A stretch of 64,000 nt of DNA from Pseudomonas weihenstephanensis (GCF_001043055.1 NZ_JYLF01000004.1:496001-560000); one strand, 5' to 3'. Positions 37,522 through 47,356 are shown, numbered from the stretch's first letter. Made by a program: numbers and translations. Notes: generated from the letters alone by a model not told the origin.

Positions 37522-39431
37522 CAGGACAAGGCTTCCAGTTCTGCTTGCAAGGTTTCAAGCACTTCGAGGGCTTCCATCCAGCGCTCTTCCAACTGGCCTT
37601 CGAGCACTTTGAGCTTGGCTTGCTCAGCCAGCAGCTCACGCAGTTCGTCCTTGCGGGCGGCTTCGTAAACAGCGCTGTCGCCGAGGCTGACTTCAATTTT
37701 GGCCAGCTTCTCGTTGACCTTGCCCAACTCGCTTTCGAGCTTGTCGGCTTCGCGCTTGTGGGGCGCCAACTGCTGACGCAGCGCGGCGGCGGCCTGACGC
37801 TGAGCCTTTTTGTCAGTCTTGTCCGGGTTGATCGGCGTGGTACTCGCCGGCGCGTTGCGCAGGCGGTAATCGGCTAACCAACGCGCATAGTCTTCGAGGT
37901 CACCGTCGAATTCCTGCACTTTGCCATCAGCGACCAACAAGAACTCATCCGTGGTGCTTTTGAGCAAATGCCGATCGTGAGACACCACCAGTACCGCACC
38001 GCTGAACTCCTGCAAGGCCATGGTCAGCGCCAGACGCATTTCGAGGTCAAGGTGGTTGGTCGGTTCGTCGAGCAGCAACAGGTTGGGGCGGCCCCAGGCG
38101 ATCAAGGCCAAGGCCAGGCGAGCTTTCTCGCCGCCCGAGAAGTTCAGTACCGGCTCATCACAACGCGGGCCACGGAAGTCGAAACCGCCGAGAAAATCAC
38201 GCAGGGTTTGTTCACGCTCAGTCGGCGCCAGGCGCTGCATGTGCAGCAACGGGCTGGCTTTGGAGTCCAGCGAGTCGAGCTGATGCTGGGCAAAATACCC
38301 CACGACCAGGTTTTCACCGCGGGCCAAACGCCCTGACAGAGGCTCCAGTTCGCCTGCAAGGTTTTTGATCAGGGTCGATTTGCCCGCACCGTTAGGGCCG
38401 AGCAGACCGATACGCGCACCCGGCACCAGTTGCAGCTTGACCTTCTCAAGGATGGTTTTTTCGCCATACCCCAAGCGTGCATCAGACAAGTCCAGCAACG
38501 GGCTGGACAGCTTCACGGCTTCACGAAACACAAAGTCGAACGGTGAGTCGACATGCGCCGCACTCAGTTCTTCCATGCGCTCAAGGGCTTTGATCCGGCT
38601 CTGGGCCTGACGGGCCTTGGTGGCCTGAGCCTTGAAGCGCGCAATGTAGCTTTCCATGTGCGCACGTTGCGCCTGCTGCTTCTCGTAGGCTTGCTGTTGC
38701 TGCGCCAGACGCTCGGCACGGGCACGCTCAAAGGCGCTGTAACCACCACGATAGAGCGTGATTTTGCGCTGATCGACATGCGCGATGTTATCCACCACGG
38801 CATCCAGGAAGTCCCGGTCGTGAGAGATCAGCAGCAAGGTGCCGGGATAGTTCTTGAGAAAATCTTCGAGCCACAGGATGGCGTCGAGGTCCAAGTGGTT
38901 GGTCGGTTCATCGAGCAACAACAGGTCGGAGGGGCACATCAAGGCTTGCGCCAGGTTCAAACGCATGCGCCAGCCGCCGGAAAAGTCGGCGACCGGGCGA
39001 TCCATTTGCTCGTTCGTGAAGCCCAGACCGGCAAGCATTTTGCGCGCGCGCGCATCGGCGGTGTAGCCGTCGGCGCTGTCCAGTTCGGCGTGCAGGCGCG
39101 CCTGGGCAGGGCCGTCTTCGTCGGCCTCGGCTTTGGCCAGATCGTTTTGTACTTGGCGCAAACGCTGGTCGCCATCGAGCACGTAATCAATCGCGATGCG
39201 ATCGAGGGTGTCGATTTCTTGCCGCATGTGGGCGATCCGCCAGTCGGCCGGGAGCAGACAGTCCCCGGAATCAGGCGTCAACTCACCCAGCAGCAAGGCG
39301 AACAAAGTGGATTTACCGGCGCCATTGGCGCCGACCAGACCGGCTTTGTGGCCGGCGTGCAGGGTCAGCTCGGCGTCTTCTAGCAGACGTTGCGGGCCAC
39401 GCTGTAAAGTCAGGTTCTGAAGTCGGATCAT
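37521..39431 (-). CDS. yheS: ABC-F ATPase YheS
   Basis: A soluble 636-residue ABC-F protein with two ATPase domains and no membrane part, acting on ribosomes. Walker A motifs are GANGAGKST and GPNGAGKST; the signatures are FSGGWRMRLN and FSGGEKARLA; the linker between them and the C-terminal coiled coil are charged and helical. Length and start (MIRLQNLTLQRG) match E. coli YheS (637 residues), so the ATG at 39431 is chosen over one eleven codons upstream. It is coupled to the MscS gene downstream. Confidence 0.92.
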   Translation of the reverse strand: MIRLQNLTLQRGPQRLLEDAELTLHAGHKAGLVGANGAGKSTLFALLLGELTPDSGDCLLPADWRIAHMRQEIDTLDRIAIDYVLDGDQRLRQVQNDLAKAEADEDGPAQARLHAELDSADGYTADARARKMLAGLGFTNEQMDRPVADFSGGWRMRLNLAQALMCPSDLLLLDEPTNHLDLDAILWLEDFLKNYPGTLLLISHDRDFLDAVVDNIAHVDQRKITLYRGGYSAFERARAERLAQQQQAYEKQQAQRAHMESYIARFKAQATKARQAQSRIKALERMEELSAAHVDSPFDFVFREAVKLSSPLLDLSDARLGYGEKTILEKVKLQLVPGARIGLLGPNGAGKSTLIKNLAGELEPLSGRLARGENLVVGYFAQHQLDSLDSKASPLLHMQRLAPTEREQTLRDFLGGFDFRGPRCDEPVLNFSGGEKARLALALIAWGRPNLLLLDEPTNHLDLEMRLALTMALQEFSGAVLVVSHDRHLLKSTTDEFLLVADGKVQEFDGDLEDYARWLADYRLRNAPASTTPINPDKTDKKAQRQAAAALRQQLAPHKREADKLESELGKVNEKLAKIEVSLGDSAVYEAARKDELRELLAEQAKLKVLEGQLEERWMEALEVLETLQAELEALS

Positions 39432-39481
39432 AATGGCCGCGGAGTCTACCAGCTTCCCTCTCAACTGGCGCTAATAGCACT

Positions 39482-39946
39482 ATGCACACTGATCTGTGGA
39501 ATACCTGTTTACACCTCTACGCCCGACCCGGTGTCGAGCGCGCGTGCCTGAACCTGCAAAGCCAAGGCCTGGACGTGTGCTTGCTGCTGTGCGCGGCCTG
39601 GCTTGAGCAACGCGGCGTGAGGTGCAATGACGCTCGTCTTAAGCAATTAAGCGACTGTGCCGAGCCATGGCAGCGCGAAGTCGTACAACCTTTGCGTCAC
39701 TTACGAACGCAATGGCGCGAAGCGTCTGCCCACGATGAGGCGCTGGATGCATTGCGAGGGCAGATCAAGGCATTGGAACTGGAGGCTGAGCGAACAGTGC
39801 TGCGACGATTGGAGTCGCTGACGCAGTCGTGGCCCTCAGACCAATCGCAAGGGGATTGCGACTGGCTGCTAAGGATGGCGAGCTTGGCTGGCCAACCTGA
39901 TTGCGGCGCGCTGCAAACACTGCGCGCCGCAATCAACCGCGCTTAA
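39482..39946 (+). CDS. TIGR02444 family protein
   Basis: A 154-residue helical protein of the TIGR02444 (DUF2390) family, typified by 'LYARPGVERACLNLQSQGLD' and 'CLLLCAAWLEQRG'. No catalytic motif is visible and the function is unknown. It diverges from yheS with 50 bases between the starts and converges on algP with a four-base overlap of stops. The yheS-TIGR02444-algP neighbourhood is common in pseudomonads. Confidence 0.85.
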   Translation: MHTDLWNTCLHLYARPGVERACLNLQSQGLDVCLLLCAAWLEQRGVRCNDARLKQLSDCAEPWQREVVQPLRHLRTQWREASAHDEALDALRGQIKALELEAERTVLRRLESLTQSWPSDQSQGDCDWLLRMASLAGQPDCGALQTLRAAINRA

Positions 39947-40878
39947 GAGGCGCTGGTTGGCGTCGTTGCGGAGGTGGTTGCAGGCGCCTGAGCTGGCGTA
40001 GACGCTGGAGTGGAAGCTGTCGCTGCAACCGGGGCGGCGGCAGGCTTGGCCGCAGGAGTGGCCGGCTTGGCAGCCACCGGTTTTCTCACTACACGCTTTA
40101 CAGCGGGTTTTGCCGCAGGTTTTGCAGCAGGCTTGGCAGGGGCTTTTGCCGCTGCCGCTGGCTTGGCAACAGCAGGTTTGGCCACGGATGGCTTGGCAAC
40201 GGGTTTGGCCGCAGCGGTTTTGGCAGCAGGTTTGGCGGCTGCTTTTACGGGCGCCTTGGCGGGGGCTTTAACGCCAGCAGGTTTGGCAGCTGCGGTTTTT
40301 GCTGCTGGCTTGGCCGCAGCGGCTTTGGCTGCAACAGCCTTGGTCGCAGGCTTTTGCGCAGGCGCTTTGGCCGCAGATTTGGCAGGTGCTTTTACAGGGG
40401 CTTTGGCGGGCGCCTTGGCTGCTACTTTGGCAGGTGCTTTAGCCGCAGACTTCTTGGCACTGGAGGCAGGTTTGGCTTCACGGGTGGTCAGCGCTTTGGC
40501 GACTGCTTCTTTCACGCGGCCCACACCTTGAGCCAGCTTCAAGCTTTCTTGAGCATCACGCTTGAGTTGCAGGATGTAATCGCGGGTTTGCGTTTGACGT
40601 TCCTTCAGCGTATCGAGCAGTTGCTCAAGCTCTTTAACGCCAGACTTGGCCTTGGCCTGAGCCTTGGATTTACCGGCATTGGCTGCGTCTTGCAGTTTGG
40701 CACGCGCCTTGTGCAGTTTCTCCTGAGCTTTGCCGCGCTGCTTTTCAAGCTTGGCGAGCAGTTTCTCAGCATCAGCCAACGCTTGGGAACAAGCGCTTTC
40801 CAAATGCTCAAGCAGGCTGCTTGAGAGCTGTTGGAGCAGGTGCAACGGGGTATTAACGGGCTTCTTTTTGGCCGACAT
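39943..40878 (-). CDS. algP: AlgP-like histone H1-type protein
   Basis: A 311-residue, very basic protein. Residues 1-125 are a helical, coiled-coil-rich domain; the rest is a low-complexity tail built from Lys, Pro and Ala in repeats such as KPAAK and KAPAKAP, like eukaryotic histone H1. P. aeruginosa AlgP (AlgR3) has the same layout and was described as a DNA-binding regulator of algD. Position upstream of the FKBP, algQ and hem genes supports the name. The tail is encoded by near-identical short repeats and is likely to vary in length between strains. Confidence 0.9.
   Translation of the reverse strand: MSAKKKPVNTPLHLLQQLSSSLLEHLESACSQALADAEKLLAKLEKQRGKAQEKLHKARAKLQDAANAGKSKAQAKAKSGVKELEQLLDTLKERQTQTRDYILQLKRDAQESLKLAQGVGRVKEAVAKALTTREAKPASSAKKSAAKAPAKVAAKAPAKAPVKAPAKSAAKAPAQKPATKAVAAKAAAAKPAAKTAAAKPAGVKAPAKAPVKAAAKPAAKTAAAKPVAKPSVAKPAVAKPAAAAKAPAKPAAKPAAKPAVKRVVRKPVAAKPATPAAKPAAAPVAATASTPASTPAQAPATTSATTPTSAS
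40055..40460. repeat. Degenerate short tandem repeats inside algP
   Basis: Units resembling GCAGGTTTGGC and GCTTTGGC, with small variations, encode Ala-Lys-Pro repeats for about 400 bases. Such arrays are prone to gain and loss of units. They are coding, not intergenic, and have no CRISPR-like spacing. Confidence 0.8.
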
Positions 40879-41125
40879 GGTTTACCTCCTGGCTGAAGTG
40901 AGTGCGACTCATACTAGACCTCTGTAGGAACCGCCGCTAGATCATGTTGACACTAACGATAGCTGCGGGTTGCATGGCGTCGAGAAACTTGTGCTGGATC
41001 AAGTTTTAGTTATCCTGCGCGCGCGTTTCTATGCCCGATTAAACCCTGTTGCCTGAGGCGAATAAAAACACGATGCCAAAGGCACCGCTGGCATAATCCC
41101 CCGCATTTGAGGCTGGAGAGTGACG

Positions 41126-41791
41126 ATGGCGCGATACCTTTTGCTGACCGTGTTTTGCCTTGCACCGCTGGTGCACGCAGCCCCGCCAACCAGCAACGGT
41201 GCGGCACACGACCTCGCCTACAGCCTGGGCGCCAGCCTGGGTGAGCGCCTGCGCGAAGAAGTACCTGACTTAGAGCTTAAAGCGCTGATCGAAGGATTGC
41301 GCAGCGCCTACCAAGGCAAAGCCCTGGCACTGAGCGATGAGCGTATCGAGCAGGTGTTGACTGAACATCAGGCACAGATCGACGCCGCCACGGCGCAGCC
41401 GCAAAGTGAATTGGCCCTCTCGGCCGAGCGCGATTTTTTAACCAGAGAAAAGCAAAAACCGCAGGTACGCGAACTGGCAGACGGCATCATTTTGACCGAA
41501 CTGACACCGGGCAGCGGCGTAAAGCCGGATGCACAAGGATGGGTGAAAGTGAACTATGTGGGACGCCTGCCTGATGGCACTGTGTTTGATCGCAGCACTC
41601 AGGCGCAGTGGTTTCGTCTAGACAGCGTGATCGCAGGATGGCGCAGTGCACTGGCGCAGATGCCAGTGGGTGCAAAATGGCGACTGGTCATCCCGTCTGA
41701 TCAGGCCTATGGCGCCGACGGTGCAGGTGATTTGATTGCGCCTTACACACCGCTGCTATTTGAAATCGAGTTGCTCGATACCAAAAAGTAA
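41126..41791 (+). CDS. FKBP-type peptidyl-prolyl isomerase, exported
   Basis: A 221-residue periplasmic prolyl isomerase. A signal peptide (MARYLLLTVFCLAPLVHAAP) is followed by an FkpA-like N-terminal dimerisation domain ('AYSLGASLGERL') and a C-terminal FKBP domain ('VKVNYVGRLPDGTVFD', 'AYGADGAGDLIAPYTPLLFE'). It assists folding of exported proteins. GGAGAG lies five bases before the ATG at 41126. Its position between algP and algQ, on the opposite strand to both, matches P. aeruginosa. Confidence 0.92.
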   Translation: MARYLLLTVFCLAPLVHAAPPTSNGAAHDLAYSLGASLGERLREEVPDLELKALIEGLRSAYQGKALALSDERIEQVLTEHQAQIDAATAQPQSELALSAERDFLTREKQKPQVRELADGIILTELTPGSGVKPDAQGWVKVNYVGRLPDGTVFDRSTQAQWFRLDSVIAGWRSALAQMPVGAKWRLVIPSDQAYGADGAGDLIAPYTPLLFEIELLDTKK

Positions 41792-41836
41792 AAGGCCCCG
41801 ATCACGCGCGCCTGGCGTGGAGGCCTCGCACACTTA

Positions 41837-42328
41837 TCAGGCTTGAATCGCTTGGGCTTGAGGCGCGTTTTCAGGTTCGTGTGCGTTGTGCATCACTTCG
41901 ATCAGGCAGTCTTCCAGCTCGAAACGTTCACGCAGCAAAGCACCCAGTTCGATGAAAGCCTGCGCCAGGTCTTTACAATCGGGGCGGTGTTTCTTGCCAT
42001 CGCAGCGGTCGTTGAAGTCCACGGCTCGTTCGGTGATTTGATCAATTCGAGGGTAAATCTTATTGGCTAACTCCAGCGCGGGCTTATCACCAAAGGCTTT
42101 CGCTTCGTCGGTCAATTGTTCATAAACCTCGAAATGTCCTGCGGACATATAGTCCATCAGAACACCGCAAAACGCTTTTTGAGGGCCACGCTTGGGATTA
42201 AGACCATGGATCTCCGACTGGACGGCGTCGTAAGCCTTCACCAGCTCAAGGCGCTTGAGCAGCCAGTTATCAATCAGCTTATGGACGCCAAAAAAACGTT
42301 CCGTCGCATTCTTGCAACTCTCGAGCAT
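41837..42328 (-). CDS. algQ: AlgQ, Rsd-family anti-sigma-70 regulator
   Basis: A 163-residue helical protein of the Rsd/AlgQ family, which binds sigma-70 region 4 and, in P. aeruginosa, affects alginate, siderophore and virulence gene expression. Clear signatures are '[20 protein letters not shown]' at the start and 'DWLL'-like '[16 protein letters not shown]' next, then '[14 protein letters not shown]'. It is a single gene here with its own 190-base upstream region. No anomaly was seen. Confidence 0.94.
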   Translation of the reverse strand: MLESCKNATERFFGVHKLIDNWLLKRLELVKAYDAVQSEIHGLNPKRGPQKAFCGVLMDYMSAGHFEVYEQLTDEAKAFGDKPALELANKIYPRIDQITERAVDFNDRCDGKKHRPDCKDLAQAFIELGALLRERFELEDCLIEVMHNAHEPENAPQAQAIQA

Positions 42329-42518
42329 GGTGATCTCTCTTCCCTTGTGGGTTCATGCCACCCGCGTTAGCCGGGCCTGTGCGAACCCAAACGTGCGCAA
42401 GCGCAACAATGTTGGGCGGCATATTTCCAATACTGCGTGCGGGCCAGATTATGCCCGCCAGGCGACTGCTTCAAGGTACGCATGAGAGAAAATTCATACA
42501 AGCGTTTAATCGCACCTG

Positions 42519-43046
42519 CTACCCCGCGTCGCAGGGGCGGGCCTTTGGACGACTGAAAGTCAGGCGAATGATCTGCGCACCGCTCAGCAGACACATCCCG
42601 GTAAAAGCCAGCAGGCTTAGCTCGGGCACACTCAGCCCAAAAACCGTCCAACTTACGCGCAGGCAGGCTTCGGAGCCTCGATAGAGCGCCAGGAACCAGT
42701 TGCCAAACGACAGGTATTCCCACATGCACGCCAGGTCTGGTTGGCAAAACATCAGTTGTTCTGGCTCAAGTCTTTGTAGCAGCACTTGACGCAACGCAAC
42801 CACGGCGCCACCCACGGCCATCGCCGTAGACAGCAAGGCACAGGCCCACACACGCGTGAGGCGAGAGGCATAGAGAAAGGCAAACAGATTAACCAGGCAG
42901 CAGGCCGTCAAGAAAAAGCGCTGCACCCAACACAACGAACACGGCTCAAGACCAGACCCGTACTCCAAGTACAAGGAAGCGCTCAGCACCAGAAAACTGG
43001 CCAAAAATGTTAAGAGAAAAATGAAACGTGAGCAGGCCAAAAACAT
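42519..43046 (-). CDS. dsbB: Disulfide bond formation protein DsbB
   Basis: Inner-membrane oxidoreductase of 175 residues with four predicted spans that reoxidises DsbA using ubiquinone. The quinone-side CXXC is C36-S-L-C39 in 'EPCSLCWVQR'. The periplasmic loop pair is probably C101 or C107 with C128. The extra Cys in that loop (C101 and C107 are six apart) is unusual compared with the simple Cys104-Cys130 pair of E. coli DsbB. It lies between algQ and hemY on the same strand, the position called dsbH in P. aeruginosa. Confidence 0.9.
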   Translation of the reverse strand: MFLACSRFIFLLTFLASFLVLSASLYLEYGSGLEPCSLCWVQRFFLTACCLVNLFAFLYASRLTRVWACALLSTAMAVGGAVVALRQVLLQRLEPEQLMFCQPDLACMWEYLSFGNWFLALYRGSEACLRVSWTVFGLSVPELSLLAFTGMCLLSGAQIIRLTFSRPKARPCDAG

Positions 43047-43186
43047 GGCTTATCCGTAACAAAAGAGACAGGCAGTTACGGTAGAGGAAAGCTGTTAACC
43101 CTTTCAAGGTGGGCCCCGGTGGAAGCGTCCTTAAGCCTGTAAGGATTAACCGACAGAAGCCGAAAGACAACTGGACACATCAAGTA

Positions 43187-43260
43187 GGAAAATTACCTTT
43201 AGTCGTTTCCGTAAGAATTTTCCTTCCGGAGTCCGACTTACGCGTCCACGCAAGTCGGAC
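43187..43260. other. Two stem-loops between hemY and dsbB
   Basis: The 222-base gap holds GGAAAATT (43187-43194) facing AATTTTCC (43216-43223), and then GTCCGACTT (43231-43239) facing AAGTCGGAC (43252-43260). The second stem starts eight bases beyond the hemY stop but has no T-tract on the minus strand, so it is not a standard intrinsic terminator. It may protect the 3' end of the hem transcript or belong to a small RNA. Confidence 0.45.
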
Positions 43261-43268
43261 AAAACCCG

Positions 43269-44510
43269 TTAAATACCACTTGCCGTGGCAGGCAGCGGCA
43301 ACGCTAACAGACGTTCATCCAACAAATTCAAACCTTCTTGAAACAGTTGATTGCTGCGCGCAGTGTCGCCCAGTTGAGCCAGCAGCCGGGCCAGTTCAGC
43401 GCACGTTTCGGGATTGCGTTCAAGTTTCAGACTGCTCTCCAGGTAGTCACGCGCTTTGCCCCACAAACTGTTTTGCAGGCACAAACGGCCCAATGTCAGT
43501 AGCAGGCTCGGGTCTGCCGGATGCGCTTTGAGCCAGCCCTCAGCGGTTTGCAATTGCTTGACCGGGTCGTTGCCACGTAACAAGCCATAAAGCCGCACAA
43601 GGTGGCTGTCGTAGTTACGCTTTAACGCGCCACGCAACACGTCTTCTGCCTCGCCTTGCGCACCCAGTTGGCGCAACTGTTCGGCGTAGGCCAGCACCAG
43701 TGCCGGCTCCTGACGCTGGGCCGACGTGAGCTGCTGCCACGCACGCTGCAATGATTGCAGCGCCGCCTCGCCTTCGGTTTCGCGCTGCGCTGCAAGGCTA
43801 AGGTTTTGGCCCCAGGCACGGCGCTCCAATTCGGCCAGTTCTTTGGCCGGCAATACTTTGTCTTTGCGCAGCTCTGGCAATAAACGGATCAACGCGGTCC
43901 AGTCGCCACGTTGCAAGTGCAGGCGTTGTAACTGACGCAGCACCTGCACGTTGTGCGGATGACGCTCGTGCATGGCTTGCAGGGTGTTTAGCGCGCCGTC
44001 GGTGTCCGCACGGTCGACCTGCAATTGCGCATGGCTCAGGGCAATCGCCAGTTCGGCTTGAGGTTGACGCTGCAACGCGCGCTCCAACAGTTTGTCGCTC
44101 TCCTCGTAGTGGCCCTGTTCATTGGCCGCACGGGCAGCGCCCAGATAAAACAGCAACGGTTGGCGTTCAGCCTCCGCCGCACGCGCCAGGTTTTTTTGCG
44201 CACTGGCCCAACGGCCTTCGGCGAGGTCCATCTGCCCCTGTTCAATGGCGATCTGTACACGACGACTGCGGTTACGTCGCGACCACGGATTGACCAGCCC
44301 GGTCGAGGCCGTCACCAGTTCGACCAACAGTTTGATGCCCCAAATCAGCAGCCAGAGCACCACGATCAGTGCCAAGGTGGCCCACACACTGGATTCATAA
44401 CGGAAACTTTTATAAGCCAACAGCACGTAGCCCGCATCTTCGGCGATTGCCAGGCCGATGCAGGCAGCGGCTGCAATCAACAAAAATACAATCACATAGA
44501 AGCGTTTCAT
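43269..44510 (-). CDS. hemY: HemY heme-biosynthesis-associated TPR protein
   Basis: A 413-residue inner-membrane protein with two N-terminal spans (residues 3-24 and 42-62) and a large TPR-like helical domain facing the periplasm or cytoplasm. It belongs to the proteobacterial HemY family, named for its place in hem operons rather than for an enzyme activity; it is not the HemY protoporphyrinogen oxidase of Bacillus. Its start overlaps the hemX stop by four bases, and it is the last gene of the algR-side hem operon. Confidence 0.92.
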   Translation of the reverse strand: MKRFYVIVFLLIAAAACIGLAIAEDAGYVLLAYKSFRYESSVWATLALIVVLWLLIWGIKLLVELVTASTGLVNPWSRRNRSRRVQIAIEQGQMDLAEGRWASAQKNLARAAEAERQPLLFYLGAARAANEQGHYEESDKLLERALQRQPQAELAIALSHAQLQVDRADTDGALNTLQAMHERHPHNVQVLRQLQRLHLQRGDWTALIRLLPELRKDKVLPAKELAELERRAWGQNLSLAAQRETEGEAALQSLQRAWQQLTSAQRQEPALVLAYAEQLRQLGAQGEAEDVLRGALKRNYDSHLVRLYGLLRGNDPVKQLQTAEGWLKAHPADPSLLLTLGRLCLQNSLWGKARDYLESSLKLERNPETCAELARLLAQLGDTARSNQLFQEGLNLLDERLLALPLPATASGI

Positions 44511-45634
44511 GGACGCGCCTCCTGCGCGGGGCTACCCGCCGCCTGACCCGGCTCGTCCGCACTGACATGCCGACGCTCAAGGTACGCCTGCACGGCACTC
44601 AAGGTGCCAGACAGGTCCGGCGTTTTAACCGTGACCGGCTGCTGACGAAGTTCAACCACCTGTTGCAGCAGTTTCTGACTTTGCGGGTTGTCCTGGTTGA
44701 AATTAACTTTGAGGACCTCTTCGGCTTGGGCCAAGGCTTGGGTATACACCGGTTCCTGGCCATTGAGGGCAGCCCATTGCGCTTGCTCAAGCGCCAGGCT
44801 CAAAGCCAGCCGCACTTGCGTCAGGCTTTGACCTGCCAACAGAGGGCGCACGTTCTTGTCAGCGTTGAAATCAATGCGGATGTAGTGCGAGATTTCATCC
44901 CACCACTGCGCCCATCGGCTCGCGCCGTCACCGTCCGCTGTCAAACCCAAAAGCGAGTCGCCCTGATCCTGATAAGCCGGTGCCAAAGCATTGAGCTGTG
45001 CCACTTGATCGCGCAACGCCGCCAAGCGCAGGAACAGCCCGGTGCGGTCCGGTTGTTCAACACTGCGCAAGGCCGCGAGGCTTTTGGCCAACTGCTCACG
45101 GGCGGCAAAAGAACCCGGATCATTTTGCTCGCGCAAAATCGCATCGGCGCCCTCTACCAAGGCTTGAGCGCTGGTGATGTCTTGCAATGCGGACAGGCGC
45201 AAGCTGGCCAGACGCAGCAAATGTTCAGCCTCAGCCAGGCGCCAGTCCTTGCGGCTTGCGCCTAATACCGTTTCGAGACGCTGATTCAAACGTTGCTGAT
45301 CACCTTGTAGCTGCACCACCAACTGGCGCTGATCGTCCAGCTCGCTGGCCGAAGGCAATTGATTCAGACGCGTCAGCAGCTTTTGCTCACCTTGTTTGAT
45401 CGACAGCGTTTGCGCGCCCAGCGCCTGGACTTCACTCAGCTGTTGCGCGGTGTCGGTCTGCAAATGACGAACCTGCCACACCCCCCAACCGCCCACCGCC
45501 ACACCGGCAGCCCCCAGCAACAAGGCAAAAACCGCCAGACCATTGCCCCGGCGCTCAGGCTTTGCGGCAGTTTTGTCATCCGGCACTTGTGGCGCAGGCT
45601 GCACAGGTTCTTTGGTCAAGATTGTTTCGCTCAC
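44507..45634 (-). CDS. hemX: HemX family protein
   Basis: A 375-residue protein with one N-terminal span (near residues 28-50), a Pro/Lys-rich cytoplasmic start and a long coiled-coil periplasmic part. It is often labelled uroporphyrinogen-III C-methyltransferase, but has no SAM-binding motif and should not be given that activity. The GTG at 45634 follows AAGGA and gives the sequence MSETILTKEPVQP; earlier in-frame starts lie inside hemD. It overlaps hemY by four bases and follows hemD by 16. Confidence 0.9.
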   Translation of the reverse strand: MSETILTKEPVQPAPQVPDDKTAAKPERRGNGLAVFALLLGAAGVAVGGWGVWQVRHLQTDTAQQLSEVQALGAQTLSIKQGEQKLLTRLNQLPSASELDDQRQLVVQLQGDQQRLNQRLETVLGASRKDWRLAEAEHLLRLASLRLSALQDITSAQALVEGADAILREQNDPGSFAAREQLAKSLAALRSVEQPDRTGLFLRLAALRDQVAQLNALAPAYQDQGDSLLGLTADGDGASRWAQWWDEISHYIRIDFNADKNVRPLLAGQSLTQVRLALSLALEQAQWAALNGQEPVYTQALAQAEEVLKVNFNQDNPQSQKLLQQVVELRQQPVTVKTPDLSGTLSAVQAYLERRHVSADEPGQAAGSPAQEARP

Positions 45635-45650
45635 GTATCCATCCTTTGCA

Positions 45651-46418
45651 TTAAAGAGCAGGTACGGGGTACTCCCGTAACGCCGCCAGCAAAGCCGCGG
45701 CGCTCGCGCCACGACAATCCACAACATGTTGGGCCCCGGCGCTACGCGCCATATCAGCCACCCGAGGGCTTGGAACAAACAACGTTAACGCTGCCAAGTG
45801 GGGCCAGGCGTCACCTGCCAATTGGCGTAAATGTTCGAGCCCTTGTCCACTGCTGACCACCAGCGCGTTCAGGCGTTCCACTTTCACGCGTTGGCACAGC
45901 GTGTGCGGCGGGTATGAGGGTAGCTCACGCCGATAGAGTTCAAGGTAGTCGACTTGCGCGCCAAGGCTGCGCAGACGGTCGGCCAACATCTCGCGGCCAC
46001 CCTCCCCGCGCATAATCAACACCTTGGGCTGATCACACGCTACCGATTGCGTAAATGCCGGCATCGCCAGCAAGGCTTCACTGTCATCACCGCATTGAGG
46101 GTAGCTAACATCGAGCCCGTAGTCGGCGAGAATCTGCGCCGTGGCGGCACCGACACTGAACCACTTCTGTGCAGGGGCTTGAGGCCCGTATTGACTCACC
46201 AGCGCCAGCCCCAAGCGTGCCGCGGGTTTACTGACGACGATCACTGCGCAATAACGATCCAGGGCCGTGATCACGGCGCGTTGTGCGAGGGTCACAGCCA
46301 ATGGCTGGATCGCCAGCAACGGTAAGCTGGTGCTGAACACGCCAGCTGATGCCAACTCACTCGCCAGTGCCGCCGACTCTTCAGCCGGCCGGGTCAGCAA
46401 CACGCGCCACCCTGTCAC
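45651..46418 (-). CDS. hemD: Uroporphyrinogen-III synthase
   Basis: Closes and inverts hydroxymethylbilane to uroporphyrinogen III. The 255-residue protein has the two-domain HemD fold with poorly conserved sequence; useful signatures are '[11 protein letters not shown]' at the start, '[15 protein letters not shown]', '[11 protein letters not shown]' and '[12 protein letters not shown]'. The start is GTG, overlapping the hemC stop (GTGA). Position in hemC-hemD-hemX-hemY makes the assignment firm. Confidence 0.95.
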   Translation of the reverse strand: MTGWRVLLTRPAEESAALASELASAGVFSTSLPLLAIQPLAVTLAQRAVITALDRYCAVIVVSKPAARLGLALVSQYGPQAPAQKWFSVGAATAQILADYGLDVSYPQCGDDSEALLAMPAFTQSVACDQPKVLIMRGEGGREMLADRLRSLGAQVDYLELYRRELPSYPPHTLCQRVKVERLNALVVSSGQGLEHLRQLAGDAWPHLAALTLFVPSPRVADMARSAGAQHVVDCRGASAAALLAALREYPVPAL

Positions 46419-47356
46419 GCGTGGCCTGCCTCACCATAAACGGCTTTCAGGATGTCGCCTGCCCCTTGGGCCAGCAACGCCTCGGCCACCTGCACGCCAA
46501 GGGTTTGGGCCTCAGCGCGCGGCGCCCTCGCATCAGCACTCAATAAAGTCCCGCCGCTGGGCTCGCCGACCAGACCGCGCAACCAGATTTGCTCGCCTTC
46601 AAGCACCGCGTAGCAGGCAATCGGGACTTGGCAGCCGCCGTTCAAATGCTTGTTAAGCGCACGCTCGGCTGTCACGCGCACGGCCGTATCGGCGTGGTGC
46701 AACGGGGCCAGCAAAGCGTGGATGTGAGCGTCTGCACTGCGGCACTCAATACCCACAGCACCTTGGCCTCCGGCTGGCAGGCTGTCTTCGATGCTGATGG
46801 CAGAGGTGATGCGCTCTTCAAAGCCAAGGCGAATCAGACCGGCCGCTGCAAGAATGATGGCGTCGTATTCGCCTGCGTCGAGCTTGGCCAAACGGGTGTT
46901 GACGTTGCCGCGCAGGAAGCGGATTTCGAGGTCTGGTCGACGGGTCAGCAATTGAGCCTGACGACGCAGGCTGGAGGTGCCGACCACACTGCCCAGGGGC
47001 AAGTCGTCGAGGCTGGCATAGGTGTTGGAGACAAAGGCATCGCGCGGGTCTTCACGCTCACAGATGCAAAACAGGCCCAGACCTTCAGGGAAGTCCATCG
47101 GCACGTCTTTCATCGAGTGCACGGCGATGTCGGCTTCGTTTTCGAGCAAGGCTGTTTCCAGCTCCTTGACGAACAGCCCCTTGCCGCCGATTTTCGACAG
47201 CGGTGAGTCGAGCAGCTTGTCGCCACGGCTGACCATGGGCACCAGCGTCACCACAAGACCGGGGTGGGCCTGCTCCAGACGGGCTTTGACGAATTCGGCC
47301 TGCCACAGAGCCAGGGCGCTTTTACGGGTAGCGATGCGGATTTCGCGAGAGGACAT
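46415..47356 (-). CDS. hemC: Porphobilinogen deaminase (hydroxymethylbilane synthase)
   Basis: Polymerises four porphobilinogens into hydroxymethylbilane. It has 313 residues, with the dipyrromethane-binding Cys242 in '[13 protein letters not shown]', the catalytic Asp in '[11 protein letters not shown]' and '[11 protein letters not shown]' for cofactor binding. It is the first gene of the overlapping hemCDXY operon and is 125 bases downstream of algR, which may provide some read-through transcription, as in P. aeruginosa. Confidence 0.97.
   Translation of the reverse strand: MSSREIRIATRKSALALWQAEFVKARLEQAHPGLVVTLVPMVSRGDKLLDSPLSKIGGKGLFVKELETALLENEADIAVHSMKDVPMDFPEGLGLFCICEREDPRDAFVSNTYASLDDLPLGSVVGTSSLRRQAQLLTRRPDLEIRFLRGNVNTRLAKLDAGEYDAIILAAAGLIRLGFEERITSAISIEDSLPAGGQGAVGIECRSADAHIHALLAPLHHADTAVRVTAERALNKHLNGGCQVPIACYAVLEGEQIWLRGLVGEPSGGTLLSADARAPRAEAQTLGVQVAEALLAQGAGDILKAVYGEAGHA

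Noticed and set aside
40055..40460. Possible CRISPR array
   Set aside because: The repeats are short, degenerate and without unique spacers of fixed size; they encode the AlgP tail.
40010..40531. Ala/Gly-rich plus-strand frame within algP
   Set aside because: It is the reverse reading of the algP repeats and has no ribosome site or independent support.
43231..43260. Intrinsic terminator for the hem operon
   Set aside because: The stem is strong, but the minus strand continues with CTCCGGAAGG instead of a run of T, so it is listed only as a structure.
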